16,471 bases of DNA from Galactobacter sp. Lineage in GTDB: Bacteria; Actinomycetota; Actinomycetes; Actinomycetales; Micrococcaceae. Location of the stretch: contig NZ_JALAGT010000123.1 of assembly GCF_022712295.1 (NCBI RefSeq), positions 1 to 16,471 on the forward strand, given 5' to 3'. The notes under the pieces are model-generated. The model was not told the DNA's origin and did not search any database. It saw nothing but the letters and a program-made list of their open reading frames with translations. Within the stretch, counting starts at the first letter, position 1. The number at the start of each line of letters is the position of its first letter. Both the position numbers and the translations under genes were made by a program. Below, one piece after another: positions 1 through 7,576 of this stretch.

Positions 1-997
1 CGGAGGCACCGACCCCGCCGAGGGCTCCGCCCCGACGCAGCACCAGGGTCGCATCCGCGACGGCGTGCACTGCGCCCTGGCCGCGGACGTGGTAGGTCCG
101 GGACACGTCGGTGACGGTCAGTGCCATGTCCGACGATCCGTCCTCGTCTTCCGCCTCGTCCTCGCCCGCCGCCGGCGCGGCAGCCGTCGCGTCGATGCCT
201 GGCGCGGCGTCCACCGACGGGGTCGCCGCGAGCAGGGCCTGCGTGTACTCGGCCTTCGGCGACGCGAGCACGCCTGCCATGGTTCCGCGTTCCTCGACCT
301 GCCCGGCCCGCATGACCACCACGTCGTCGCACAGGGCACCGGCCAGTCCCAGGTCGTGGGTGATGAAGAGCATGCCCATGCCGCGTTCGTCGCGCAGAGT
401 GGTCAGTAGCCGCACGATCTCCGCCTGGGTGGTGACGTCGAGGGCGGTGGTGGGCTCATCACACACCAACAACTCGGGGTCACCCATGAGCGCACCAGCG
501 ATCATGACGCGCTGCAGCTGACCGCCGGAGAGCTCGTGCGGGAACTGATCGAAGTGGTGCTCCGGCCGGGGAAGCCGCACGGCCTCCATGAGTTCCAGCG
601 CCTTGGTCTTGGCCTGCGCGGTCGACAGCGAACCGTTCAGACGCTGCGCCTCGGTCAGGTGATCCCCCAACGTCCGCACCGGGTTGATCCCGGAGCGAGC
701 GTCCTGGAACACCATGGCCACCTTGGTCCTACGCAGCTGCCGAACGGCCGCGGCCGAGGAGGTCAGCACGTCCTGCCCATCCACCTCCACGCGACCGGAG
801 AGCTCCGCCTTGTCCGGGAAAAGTCCCAGCGGTGTGCGGGCGGTCAGGGACTTCCCCGAACCGGACTCCCCCACCAGTCCCACGGTGCGGCCCGGCTCCA
901 CGGTCAGCGAGATCCCGTCCAACAGGCGTTTCCCTCCTGGGACACGCGGGGAGGAGGGCACGTCCAGGGTCAGGTCCTGGATGTTCAGCAGTGTCAT
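1..997 (-). CDS. Double-ATPase subunit of a dipeptide/oligopeptide ABC importer (DppD-DppF fusion), partial
   Basis: Cytoplasmic ATP-hydrolysing subunit that would power the DppB/DppC-type permeases encoded just upstream. The frame is open from ATG at 997 to the window edge (332 codons seen; the 3' part is outside). The first nucleotide-binding domain is complete: Walker A GESGSGKS (residues 43-50), Q-loop VFQD (96-99), signature LSGGQ (156-160), Walker B LLVCDEPTTALD (176-187) and H-loop ITHD (212-215). An Ala/Asp/Glu-rich linker (about 265-290) leads in frame into a second domain starting near residue 291 (MALTVTDVSRTYHV), cut at the edge inside its Walker A. This is the usual layout of actinobacterial fused peptide-transporter ATPases. 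The start codon overlaps the upstream permease stop as ATGA, so translation is probably coupled. The family is certain; the substrate is not known. Confidence 0.93.
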   Translation of the reverse strand, partial: MTLLNIQDLTLDVPSSPRVPGGKRLLDGISLTVEPGRTVGLVGESGSGKSLTARTPLGLFPDKAELSGRVEVDGQDVLTSSAAAVRQLRRTKVAMVFQDARSGINPVRTLGDHLTEAQRLNGSLSTAQAKTKALELMEAVRLPRPEHHFDQFPHELSGGQLQRVMIAGALMGDPELLVCDEPTTALDVTTQAEIVRLLTTLRDERGMGMLFITHDLGLAGALCDDVVVMRAGQVEERGTMAGVLASPKAEYTQALLAATPSVDAAPGIDATAAAPAAGEDEAEDEDGSSDMALTVTDVSRTYHVRGQGAVHAVADATLVLRRGGALGGVGAS

Positions 998-1965
998 GAG
1001 TTCTTCCCTCCACCGATTCGCTCCGCGAATTCCTCACCGAGCACGTTGACCGCGACGACTACCAGCACCACCGCGATGGCGGGGACGGCGACGGGCAGGT
1101 AATGGGCGCTGAGCAGTCCGACCTGGGCCTCGTTGATCATCGCGCCCCAGTCGGCCGTGGGCGCCTGCACACCCAGGCCGAGGAAGGACAGGCCGGCCAG
1201 TTCCGCGAGCACGTAGCCGAAGTTCAGCGTGGACTGCGCACCGACCAGGGGCGTGACGTTGGGCAGCACCCGGGTCAGCGCGATCCGGCCTCCGCCGAAG
1301 CCCTGCACCCGGTAAGCCGAGACGTAGGGCAGGTTCTTCTGCGCCATCACCTGCTGACGGGTCAGGCGCGCCACGATCGGAGCGTAGGCGATGCACATGG
1401 CGATCACCGGGGCCACGAGTCCCTTACCGAACAAGGCCACAGCGAGCATGGCAAGCAGCAGTGCGGGAAACGCGAAGAGCAGGTCGAAGACCCGGGCAAG
1501 CACGGCGTCGACCCAGCCGCCGCGCCACGCGGCCAGCAGACCGAGCAGCATGCCGAGGATCGTGGATCCCACCACCACCAGCAGCGGGCCCAACAGCGCG
1601 GTCCGCGCACCGTAGAGCATGCGGGAGAGCAGGTCACGCCCCAGGTTGTCCGTGCCGAACCAATGAGCCGCGCTGGGTCCGTCGTAGAGACCCATGAGGT
1701 CGATCTCGTCCGGATCGTACGGGGATATCCAGGGGGCCAGCAGTGCAGCAAGCACCGCGACGCCCAGAATCACGGCGGAAATCCACACGAAGACCTTGCC
1801 GCGCAGCCCGAAGCTCAGCAGCTTCTTGCGGCGCAAACCGTCCTCCGACACGCGGTGCCCGCGGTCTCCGCGGGGGCCGCCGGCGCCGCCGGTGCCGCCG
1901 GTGCCGTTGCCGACGCCACCGGGCACATCGCCGTCGGGCATGGGATTCTGAATCTGAGCAGTCAT
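994..1965 (-). CDS. DppC/OppC-type inner-membrane permease of a peptide ABC importer
   Basis: Second transmembrane subunit of the peptide-type importer, 323 aa. After a Gly-rich tail (about residues 16-33) and a basic stretch, the first membrane helix lies near 58-78. The family hallmark FGTDNLGRDLLSRMLYGAR follows at 103-121, then five more hydrophobic segments. The cytoplasmic EAA-type coupling loop is at about 212-237, ending in RVLPN. Near the C-terminus is the conserved SFLGLGVQAPTADWGAMI (260-277). The start codon overlaps the stop of the DppB-type gene by ATGA, and its own stop overlaps the ATPase start in the same way, so all three should be made in matched amounts. The low-complexity Gly-rich N-terminus is unusual but lies before the first helix and probably does not affect function. 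The assignment to the permease family is firm; the transported compound is unknown. Confidence 0.95.
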   Translation of the reverse strand: MTAQIQNPMPDGDVPGGVGNGTGGTGGAGGPRGDRGHRVSEDGLRRKKLLSFGLRGKVFVWISAVILGVAVLAALLAPWISPYDPDEIDLMGLYDGPSAAHWFGTDNLGRDLLSRMLYGARTALLGPLLVVVGSTILGMLLGLLAAWRGGWVDAVLARVFDLLFAFPALLLAMLAVALFGKGLVAPVIAMCIAYAPIVARLTRQQVMAQKNLPYVSAYRVQGFGGGRIALTRVLPNVTPLVGAQSTLNFGYVLAELAGLSFLGLGVQAPTADWGAMINEAQVGLLSAHYLPVAVPAIAVVLVVVAVNVLGEEFAERIGGGKNS

Positions 1966-2918
1966 CGGGCACCAGCTCCTGCCGCGCTACGGGGGTCGAT
2001 CAAGGGTTGGAGCAGGTCCACGATGGCATTGACCACCACGAACGCCGCGACCACCAACAGGGAGATGGCCTGGACAACGGGGAAGTCCAACCGGTCCACC
2101 GACTGCACCAGCAGCTGCCCCATTCCGGAGAGGCCGAAGGCCGTCTCGATGATGGCGGAGGAGACCAGCAGGCCGGCCACGAGCATGCCCGAGACCGTCA
2201 GGATGGGGCCGAGCGAGTTGCGGAACACGTGACGTGAGACCACCTGGGCCCGGGTCAGGCCTCGGGAGGTGGCGACCTCGACGTGTTCGCGGCTCATCTG
2301 GTCGATCATGGCGGAACGTGTCGCCTTGCCCACCAGCACCATGTAGGCCAAGGCGAGCGCGAGAGACGGCAGGATCAGGTGTCTCACCAGGTCCCAGAAC
2401 CCCTCACCTGCCCCGAAGGAGGGGAACCAGCCCAGCTGCACGGCAAAGAAACCGATGAGCCCGATCGCGGCCACGAAGCCGGGGATGGCACCGAAGACCG
2501 TGAGAGTGGTGACCACGGTCCGATCCACCCACGTGCCGCGCTTCAGGGCTGCGACGACGCCGGCCAACAGCCCGAAGATCGTGATCAGCAGGGCCGAGAT
2601 CACCACAAGACCCAGAGTGACGGGAAGCCGGTCCCAGAGCACCGAGGTCACGTCCTGCCGGTACTGCAGCGAACGTCCCAGGTCCCCGGTGAAGAGCCCG
2701 CCGAGCCAGTGGAAGTACTGCTGCCACGCGGGTAGGTCCAGGCCGTACTGCTCGGTGACCATGGCGACGGCCTCCTCGGAGGGCTTACGGCCACGCAGCA
2801 GGAAGGCCACCGGGTCGCCAGGAACCAGGAAGCGGGAGAAGAAGATGAGGATGGACGCCAGGAACAGCGTCAACAGGAGGCCGCCCAGTTTTCCGAGCAG
2901 CGCGCGAGTGCGATTCAT
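1962..2918 (-). CDS. DppB/OppB-type inner-membrane permease of a peptide ABC importer
   Basis: First transmembrane subunit of the importer, 318 aa, a normal family length. The N-terminal helix (about 10-31) is followed by the DppB-family LVPGDPVAFLLRG segment (31-43). A periplasmic-side region contains YFHWLGGLFTGDLGRSL (68-84). Five further hydrophobic segments follow, with the EAA-type loop at about 211-236 (EHVEVATSRGL...RHVFRNSLGP) that would dock on the ATPase. The start is supported by a clear Shine-Dalgarno GGAGGGG at 2925-2931, six bases before the ATG. The gap to the binding-protein stop is 16 bases, and the stop codon overlaps the next permease by ATGA. It would form the translocation pore with the DppC-type partner. 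Confidence 0.95.
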   Translation of the reverse strand: MNRTRALLGKLGGLLLTLFLASILIFFSRFLVPGDPVAFLLRGRKPSEEAVAMVTEQYGLDLPAWQQYFHWLGGLFTGDLGRSLQYRQDVTSVLWDRLPVTLGLVVISALLITIFGLLAGVVAALKRGTWVDRTVVTTLTVFGAIPGFVAAIGLIGFFAVQLGWFPSFGAGEGFWDLVRHLILPSLALALAYMVLVGKATRSAMIDQMSREHVEVATSRGLTRAQVVSRHVFRNSLGPILTVSGMLVAGLLVSSAIIETAFGLSGMGQLLVQSVDRLDFPVVQAISLLVVAAFVVVNAIVDLLQPLIDPRSAAGAGAR

Positions 2919-2934
2919 GATGTTCCCCTCCGGC

Positions 2935-4608
2935 TCATCGCGCCCCGAGGGTCGCGGCCCACGGGTAGTACATGAAGTTGATGGACGGGGACAGACCGGT
3001 CACCCGGTCGGAGAGATAGACCATGGTGGGTGGCTCGTAGTACGGCAGCCACGGCACCTGCTCGGACATGATGCCGGCGGCCTCGGCGCTCAACGCCGCA
3101 CGTTCGTCGTCGTCCTGCGTGGCCAGGGCCTTGTTCACGACCTTGTCGAACTCCGGGTCGGACCAGTTGCCGTAGTTGCTGAACTCGCCCTCACGCATCA
3201 CGGAGAGCAGTTCCAGCGGGTCCGGACTGGAGTTGTACCACTGGGTGAAGAACAGGTCCACACCCTTGCGTGCACTCGGATCGGAGAACAGCGTGGTGTA
3301 GGCGTTGACCGTCATGGTCTTGATCTTGGGCTTGAGCCCGATCTCCTTCAGTGCCGCCGCGGTGGCCTGTGAGGACACGGTCGCGTCGTTGCCCAGCGGG
3401 GCGGTCGCGATGACCACCTCCTGGCCCTTCACACCGGCGTCGTCGATGAGCTTCTTGGCCTGCTCCACGTCATGCGGGTAGCTGGTCACGTCCGTCTTGA
3501 CCTGCTGTTGCACGCTCTTGGACGAGTTCTCCCAGAGGGAGGTGGCTACGGTGGAATCGGCCAGGGTGCCGTAGCCGCCGGCGCCCGCCTTGAGGATGCC
3601 CTCACGATCCAGCGCCATCATGGCGGCCTGGCGTACCTTGGGGTCGCCGAGTGGCCCGGAAAGATCGGAGGCGACCATCGCGGTCACGGTGGCGTTCTTC
3701 CCGAAGTAGACGTCCCCACCGGTTCCGGCGCGCAGCTGCGGAACGGCCTCGGCCGGCACCATCCAGGAGCCGTCCACCTCGCCGGACTTCAGCGCGTTGA
3801 TGCGCGCGTTGGCGTCCGGCATGAACTGGAACGTGAAGTCCTGGCTCTTGGCCGCAAGGTCCTTGTCCCAGTAGTCGTCGAAGCGCTTGAGGTGGATGGA
3901 ATCCCCCGAGGTCCACTTGTCGAATTCGAAGGGGCCGGTGCAGTTGACGCCGCCCTTGGAGTTGCCGTAGTCCTTGCCCTTCTCCTTCAGGGTCTTGGCG
4001 GATTCCACGACGCCGGAGACGTTGCCCATGGCCTGGTTGAACATGGCATCCGGCTTGTTGAGCTTGACCGTGACCTCCAGGTCACCGGTGGCTTCGATGC
4101 TGTCCACGTTGGCGTAGGAGGCGTACCAGAAGGAGCCCACGGCCGGGTCAAGGTGCCGCTTCATGGACGCCACGGCGTCGTCCGCAGTCATGGTGGAACC
4201 GTCGTGGAACTTCACCCCATCGCGCAGGTGGTAGACCCAGGTCTTGGGGTCCGGATTGTCCCAGGACTCGGCCAGGCCGGGGCCGAGCGACAGATCTGGT
4301 TCCCAACGCAGCAAGGATTCGCAGACGTTGGAAAGAACTTGATTATCGGGGTAATCAAAAGCGTATGCGTAGTCCAGGCTGAACGGCTCGGCGTACACGG
4401 CCCAGGTGACCTGGTCGATGTCCCCGGCGGGCTTCTCCGTGGTCTGCGTCAGTTCCCAGTCGGAGATGGCCCCCTTGGGAGCGCCACAGGCTGCCAGGCC
4501 CATGAGGGCCACGGCGCTCGCGACAGCGAGCCCGCCTCGCCAACCGAAGGCCCGACGTGGTGCATTGGACCCCCGCGCGTGCCGCGCGGTGCGCTCGACG
4601 CGGCTCAT
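2935..4608 (-). CDS. Peptide-type ABC transporter substrate-binding lipoprotein (SBP family 5)
   Basis: Extracytoplasmic binding protein of 557 aa that would capture the substrate and deliver it to the permeases. A basic N-region containing RRAF (18-21) precedes a hydrophobic core and a lipobox LAAC with Cys41 as the lipidation site, so the mature protein should be membrane-anchored. The body matches family 5 (DppA/OppA): an early segment on the cluster of bound-ligand proteins (NVCESLLRWEPDLSLGPGLA, about 93-112), then WVYHLRDGVKFHDGSTMTADDAVAS, and a C-terminal PWLPYYEPPTMVYLSDRV. The start codon overlaps the amidohydrolase stop (ATGA). Codons around 4320-4372 are noticeably A/T-rich compared with the rest. 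Family 5 proteins bind peptides, but also nickel, sugars and opines, so the ligand cannot be read from sequence alone. Confidence 0.94.
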   Translation of the reverse strand: MSRVERTARHARGSNAPRRAFGWRGGLAVASAVALMGLAACGAPKGAISDWELTQTTEKPAGDIDQVTWAVYAEPFSLDYAYAFDYPDNQVLSNVCESLLRWEPDLSLGPGLAESWDNPDPKTWVYHLRDGVKFHDGSTMTADDAVASMKRHLDPAVGSFWYASYANVDSIEATGDLEVTVKLNKPDAMFNQAMGNVSGVVESAKTLKEKGKDYGNSKGGVNCTGPFEFDKWTSGDSIHLKRFDDYWDKDLAAKSQDFTFQFMPDANARINALKSGEVDGSWMVPAEAVPQLRAGTGGDVYFGKNATVTAMVASDLSGPLGDPKVRQAAMMALDREGILKAGAGGYGTLADSTVATSLWENSSKSVQQQVKTDVTSYPHDVEQAKKLIDDAGVKGQEVVIATAPLGNDATVSSQATAAALKEIGLKPKIKTMTVNAYTTLFSDPSARKGVDLFFTQWYNSSPDPLELLSVMREGEFSNYGNWSDPEFDKVVNKALATQDDDERAALSAEAAGIMSEQVPWLPYYEPPTMVYLSDRVTGLSPSINFMYYPWAATLGAR

Positions 4609-6344
4609 GCGGGCTGCCCCGCGTCAGCGCGATCGTAGACCTTCTCGCCCTGGATCCAGGTGGAGTCCACGGTGACGGTGTGCAGGTCCTCGGGCTCAGC
4701 AGCGAACGGGTTGGGGTCCAGCACCACGAGGTTCGCCAGGTAACCCTCGGCCACCGTGCCGGTGTCGGCCTCGCGGTGGGCCACGCGGGCCGAGCCGGAG
4801 GTGTAGGCCGCCAGGAACGTCGCCACGTCGAGGCACTGCTCCGGGCCGGTCAGGATCGGCAGGTCCGCGCCCTCGGGACTGCGACGGTTCACCGCCACGT
4901 GCAGCGCCTGGATCGGGTCCTCCGAGGAGATGGGCCAGTCAGAGCCGGCTGCCAATGGGATACCGGCACGAACCAGGTCACCGAACGGATAGTGGCGTTC
5001 CTCGGCACCCTCACGCAGGAACGGCAGGCCGAGTTCGTCCAGCTGCGGCTCATGAGTGGCCCACAACGCCTGCAGATTGGCGGTGGCGTCGAGCTCGTTG
5101 AAGCGTGGGACCTCGGCCTCGTCCACCATCTGCAGGTGGGCCAAGTGATGGCGGTGGTCGTTGGGGCCGTTGGCCTCGCGCGCGGCCTGGACGGCGTCCA
5201 ACGCCACCCGCACGGCGCGGTCGCCCAGGGCGTGGAAGTGGCACTGGAAACCGGCGGCGTCCAGCAGCGTGACGACCTTCTTCAGCCGTTCCGCCTCGAC
5301 GAAGGTGAGGCCGTGGTTGTCCGTGGCATGGCCGGAGTGGTCGTGGTACGGGCTGAGCATGGCTGCGGTGTGGTCCTCCACCACGCCGTCCACCATGATC
5401 TTGATGGTCGAAGGGTCGTAGGCGGGGGCCAGGCCGTCGGCGAGCGCCCTGTCCCGCTTGGCGGTGAGTTCTGCGACCTGCTCGTCGATGTCGTCCACGC
5501 GGGTGCGATCCCACCAGAGGGAGCCGCGCACGTGGACCTTGAGGCTGCCCTCGTCGATGGCGCGGCGGTAGATGCGCTCGGTATCGGTGATTCCTGAGAG
5601 GTCGGCACCGACCAGTGCGTCGGTCCAGCCGGTGATGCCGTGGCGGATCAGGCGTTCCTGGGCGGTGAGCAGGCCGGCCAGGGCCTGGTCGTCATGGATG
5701 GCCGGTCGGACGGCATCGAAGAGGTTGGTTGCGCCCTCGTGGAAGGTGCCCTGGGGGAAGCCGTCCGCCTCGCGTTCGATGCGTCCGTCGGCCGGGTCCG
5801 GGGTGTTCGCGTCGACGCCGGCTGCGCGCATGGCCGCGGTGTTGGCCCAGGAGCCGTGGTGGTCGCGGTTGGAGAGAATGGCCGGGCGGTCGCCGGTCAG
5901 TCGGTCCAGATCATGACGGGACGGGGTGCCGCCCGGGAAGTGGTCCATGGACCAGCCGCCACCCACGATCCATTCCTCGTCAGGGTGGGACTCTGCGTAG
6001 GCGGCGATGGCGTCGTAGGCCTCCTGCGCGGATTCCGCCTCGGTCAGGTCGCACTGCAGCATCTCAAGTCCGCCGGAGAGCGGGTGGATGTGGGCGTCCT
6101 GGAAGGACGGGGAGAGAAGCTTGCCCTGCAGGTCCACGGTGGTCTTGGCCCCGGCCAGCAGGCCTGCGGCCTGTTCCGACCCGCCCTGCTCGACGGCGGT
6201 AATGCGTCCCCCGCTGACCGCCACCACCGCGTCGGTCAGGGGTTCCCCGGATCCCGTGAACACTGGGCCGCCGTGGAAGACGACGTCAGGGGATTCTGGC
6301 TTCGCGCCGGAGTTCTGGGCGGTGGTTGCTGCGGGGTTCGGCAT
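4605..6344 (-). CDS. Metal-dependent amidohydrolase, Amidohydro_3 (YtcJ-like) family
   Basis: Predicted cytoplasmic hydrolase of 579 aa; no signal peptide is visible. The family cleaves amide or related C-N bonds, including N-substituted formamides in NfdA-type members. Metal-site residues are visible: HxH at H85/H87 (FQDAHIHP), K315 in IKIMVDG, H369/H371 in CHFHALGDRAV, H403 in HLAHLQMV, and the late catalytic Asp D469 in AAGSDWPISSEDP. The C-terminal strand ending (ANLVVLDPNPF) is typical. I chose ATG at 6344: the family-like sequence starts soon after, and GACGAGG lies just upstream. The open frame extends to 6479, but that part crosses the operator and promoter region. It is the first gene of the operon with the peptide-type importer, so its substrate is probably what the importer brings in. 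The exact reaction is unknown. Confidence 0.9.
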   Translation of the reverse strand: MPNPAATTAQNSGAKPESPDVVFHGGPVFTGSGEPLTDAVVAVSGGRITAVEQGGSEQAAGLLAGAKTTVDLQGKLLSPSFQDAHIHPLSGGLEMLQCDLTEAESAQEAYDAIAAYAESHPDEEWIVGGGWSMDHFPGGTPSRHDLDRLTGDRPAILSNRDHHGSWANTAAMRAAGVDANTPDPADGRIEREADGFPQGTFHEGATNLFDAVRPAIHDDQALAGLLTAQERLIRHGITGWTDALVGADLSGITDTERIYRRAIDEGSLKVHVRGSLWWDRTRVDDIDEQVAELTAKRDRALADGLAPAYDPSTIKIMVDGVVEDHTAAMLSPYHDHSGHATDNHGLTFVEAERLKKVVTLLDAAGFQCHFHALGDRAVRVALDAVQAAREANGPNDHRHHLAHLQMVDEAEVPRFNELDATANLQALWATHEPQLDELGLPFLREGAEERHYPFGDLVRAGIPLAAGSDWPISSEDPIQALHVAVNRRSPEGADLPILTGPEQCLDVATFLAAYTSGSARVAHREADTGTVAEGYLANLVVLDPNPFAAEPEDLHTVTVDSTWIQGEKVYDRADAGQPA

Positions 6345-6389
6345 GGGACCTCGTCTCACGTGGGTGGTTCTCGACGACGTCCCGAGAGC

Positions 6390-6405
6390 AAGTGCTGTGG
6401 CACTT
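6390..6405 (-). repeat. Small inverted repeat in the leader of the amidohydrolase operon
   Basis: AAGTGC (6390-6395) and GCACTT (6400-6405) are perfect 6-base arms around a 4-base loop, inside the predicted 5' leader. It could be a minor RNA hairpin or a second protein site, or it could be chance. Confidence 0.3.
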
Positions 6406-6438
6406 CCTGCCTGGGCGTCGCGTGATGGCTTCTGGATG

Positions 6439-6467
6439 AGACTAGGGTCACTTTCGTTACGAGTCAA
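6439..6467 (-). promoter_or_regulatory. Promoter of the amidohydrolase-ABC operon
   Basis: On the minus strand, TTGACT (6467-6462, five of six matches to the -35 consensus) is followed after exactly 17 bases by TAGTCT (6444-6439, TAnnnT as in actinobacterial -10 boxes). Transcription would start near 6432, giving a leader of about 88 bases before the amidohydrolase ATG. The -35 box lies in one outer arm of the palindrome at 6463-6489. This is seen by eye and not measured. Confidence 0.6.
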
Positions 6468-6489
6468 CAACGTTGACAACGTAGTTGAC
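6463..6489. promoter_or_regulatory. Probable TetR operator: 27-bp near-perfect palindrome
   Basis: Centred on base 6476. Outer arms GTCAAC (6463-6468) and GTTGAC (6484-6489) flank a perfect inner palindrome ACGTTGACAACGT (6470-6482). Twelve of the thirteen base pairs are complementary; only 6469/6483 fails. Size, symmetry and place (between a TetR gene and its divergent operon, over the operon's -35 box) fit a repressor site. It also contains TTGACA and TTGACG on the plus strand, so it may cover the regulator's own -35 region. Confidence 0.65.
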
Positions 6490-6614
6490 GAGAGTTTTCA
6501 CGACCGCAACATTTCCGCAGGCGCACAAGATGCTTCGACGTCACGGGGCGCGAACCGGCGGATGGCATGATCAAGGCAGACCAATTCATCAGGTTTCCCC
6601 CAAGGAGTTTTCCC

Positions 6615-7292
6615 GTGCCGTCCACCAAGGCAGCGCCGTCCACCGCGCCGACCGGATCGTCGCGCGTCCGCCTCGACCCGGACACCATCCTCGAGGCGGT
6701 GCTGACGCTGACAGCGCGTCCCGGGGTGACGAGCCTGAACGTCCGCGAGCTCGGCCGGGAACTCGGCTGTGACCCCACCGCGATCTACCGGCACTTCCGC
6801 GGCAAGGACGATCTGCTCAACGCAGCACTCGACCGACTGCACACCCAGGTTCTGTCCCGGATCACCGCCGACCCCGAGGACTGGCGGCAGCGGCTGCTCC
6901 AGCTCGTGAACGCCACCCTGGACCTGTTCGCGGCCCATCCGGCCATCGGCATGGAGGCCATCAACACCACCACCGATGGACCCGGTGAGCGCGCTGCCGT
7001 GGAGTTCGTCCTCGATGCCCTGACCAGGGCCGGGCTGGACGAGGCTGAGGTGGTGCGCTTCTACGCCGTGCTGTCGCAGTACGCCATGTCCTCGGCCGCC
7101 GGCCTGGCCCGATCCGTGGCGCATGGTCGCAGCGACGACAGCTCGTGGTTCGAGTCCGCAGGCACCAGTTCGCCGGAGGATCACCCGCGCCTGGCCGCGT
7201 TGGGGCCCCAACTGCGCTCGCTCACCGAACGCGAGCCCGTCTCATTCGGCCTGGACCTGATCCTGGACGCCGTGGAGCGCGCTGCAAACTAA
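6615..7292 (+). CDS. TetR/AcrR-family transcriptional regulator
   Basis: Dimeric DNA-binding repressor, 225 aa from the chosen start. The N-terminal DNA-binding domain spans about residues 20-67, with the recognition region LNVRELGRELGCDPTAIYRHF (41-61) that is diagnostic of the family. The rest is a helical ligand-binding/dimerisation domain of TetR-C type. I chose GTG at 6615 because a clear Shine-Dalgarno AAGGAG (6602-6607) sits seven bases upstream. An in-frame ATG at 6567 would add 16 residues but has only a weak site. The gene diverges from the amidohydrolase-ABC operon, with a 27-bp palindrome between them, so it most likely represses that operon and possibly itself until a substrate or product binds. 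Its stop is seven bases from the stop of the convergent small membrane protein, leaving no room for a terminator. Confidence 0.93.
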   Translation: MPSTKAAPSTAPTGSSRVRLDPDTILEAVLTLTARPGVTSLNVRELGRELGCDPTAIYRHFRGKDDLLNAALDRLHTQVLSRITADPEDWRQRLLQLVNATLDLFAAHPAIGMEAINTTTDGPGERAAVEFVLDALTRAGLDEAEVVRFYAVLSQYAMSSAAGLARSVAHGRSDDSSWFESAGTSSPEDHPRLAALGPQLRSLTEREPVSFGLDLILDAVERAAN

Positions 7293-7299
7293 GTGGCGC

Positions 7300-7545
7300 T
7301 CAATCCTCTGAGACGGAATCCCCCGACTCGTCCGTCCCGGACCCCCGCCGCTTGAAACGCGCACGCAGCCAGAGGGTCAACACCAGCAGCCCCACGGTGG
7401 GAACCCACAGCAGGACCTCCTGATACCAGGTGTGGTCGACGCCGCGATTGGCGAAGAACGTCCCCAACCCGCCGATCAAGGACACGACGGTGATCAGGGC
7501 GCAGATCTCCCACAACGGGACGCGGGGTATGGATGGGCGTGACAC
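7300..7545 (-). CDS. Small membrane protein with two predicted helices, unknown function
   Basis: 81 aa from GTG at 7545. Two hydrophobic segments are clear: about residues 12-32 (LWEICALITVVSLIGGLGTFF) and 43-60 (EVLLWVPTVGLLVLTLWL). A basic stretch RARFKRRG follows, then an acidic tail ending DSVSED, which suggests both ends face the cytoplasm. No family is recognised. The ribosome-binding site is weak (GAAGC close to the start, AGG further away). It begins 31 bases after the encapsulin stop on the same strand with no terminator between, so it may be the third gene of the DyP-encapsulin operon. It could equally be an independent household membrane protein of the PLDc_N-like or DUF-type small-protein class; I cannot decide. 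Confidence 0.7.
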   Translation of the reverse strand: MSRPSIPRVPLWEICALITVVSLIGGLGTFFANRGVDHTWYQEVLLWVPTVGLLVLTLWLRARFKRRGSGTDESGDSVSED

Positions 7546-7576
7546 AGCTTCAAAGCCTACCGGGCCACGCCCGCCC

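Noticed and set aside
1879..1921. GC-rich trinucleotide-like repeat read as a separate repeat element
   Set aside because: It simply encodes the Gly-rich N-terminal tail of the DppC-type permease; the repeat is imperfect and in frame.
1102..2232. A 376-codon plus-strand open frame opposite the permease genes
   Set aside because: The protein is rich in Gln, His and Arg with no domain, while the opposite strand encodes well-conserved permeases.
3472..4638. A 388-codon open frame on the plus strand opposite the binding-protein gene
   Set aside because: It is antisense to a clear family 5 binding protein, has no ribosome site or recognisable domain, and long antisense frames are expected at this GC content.
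6345..6479. N-terminal extension of the amidohydrolase to an upstream start at 6479
   Set aside because: It would read through the predicted -10, -35 and operator; the family-like sequence begins after ATG 6344, which has an adjacent purine-rich site.
6474..6513. Consensus TTGACA/TTGACG as the promoter of the TetR gene
   Set aside because: No acceptable -10 box lies at 16-18 bases from either (best TTCACG or AACATT), so I did not list it as a feature, although autoregulation remains likely.
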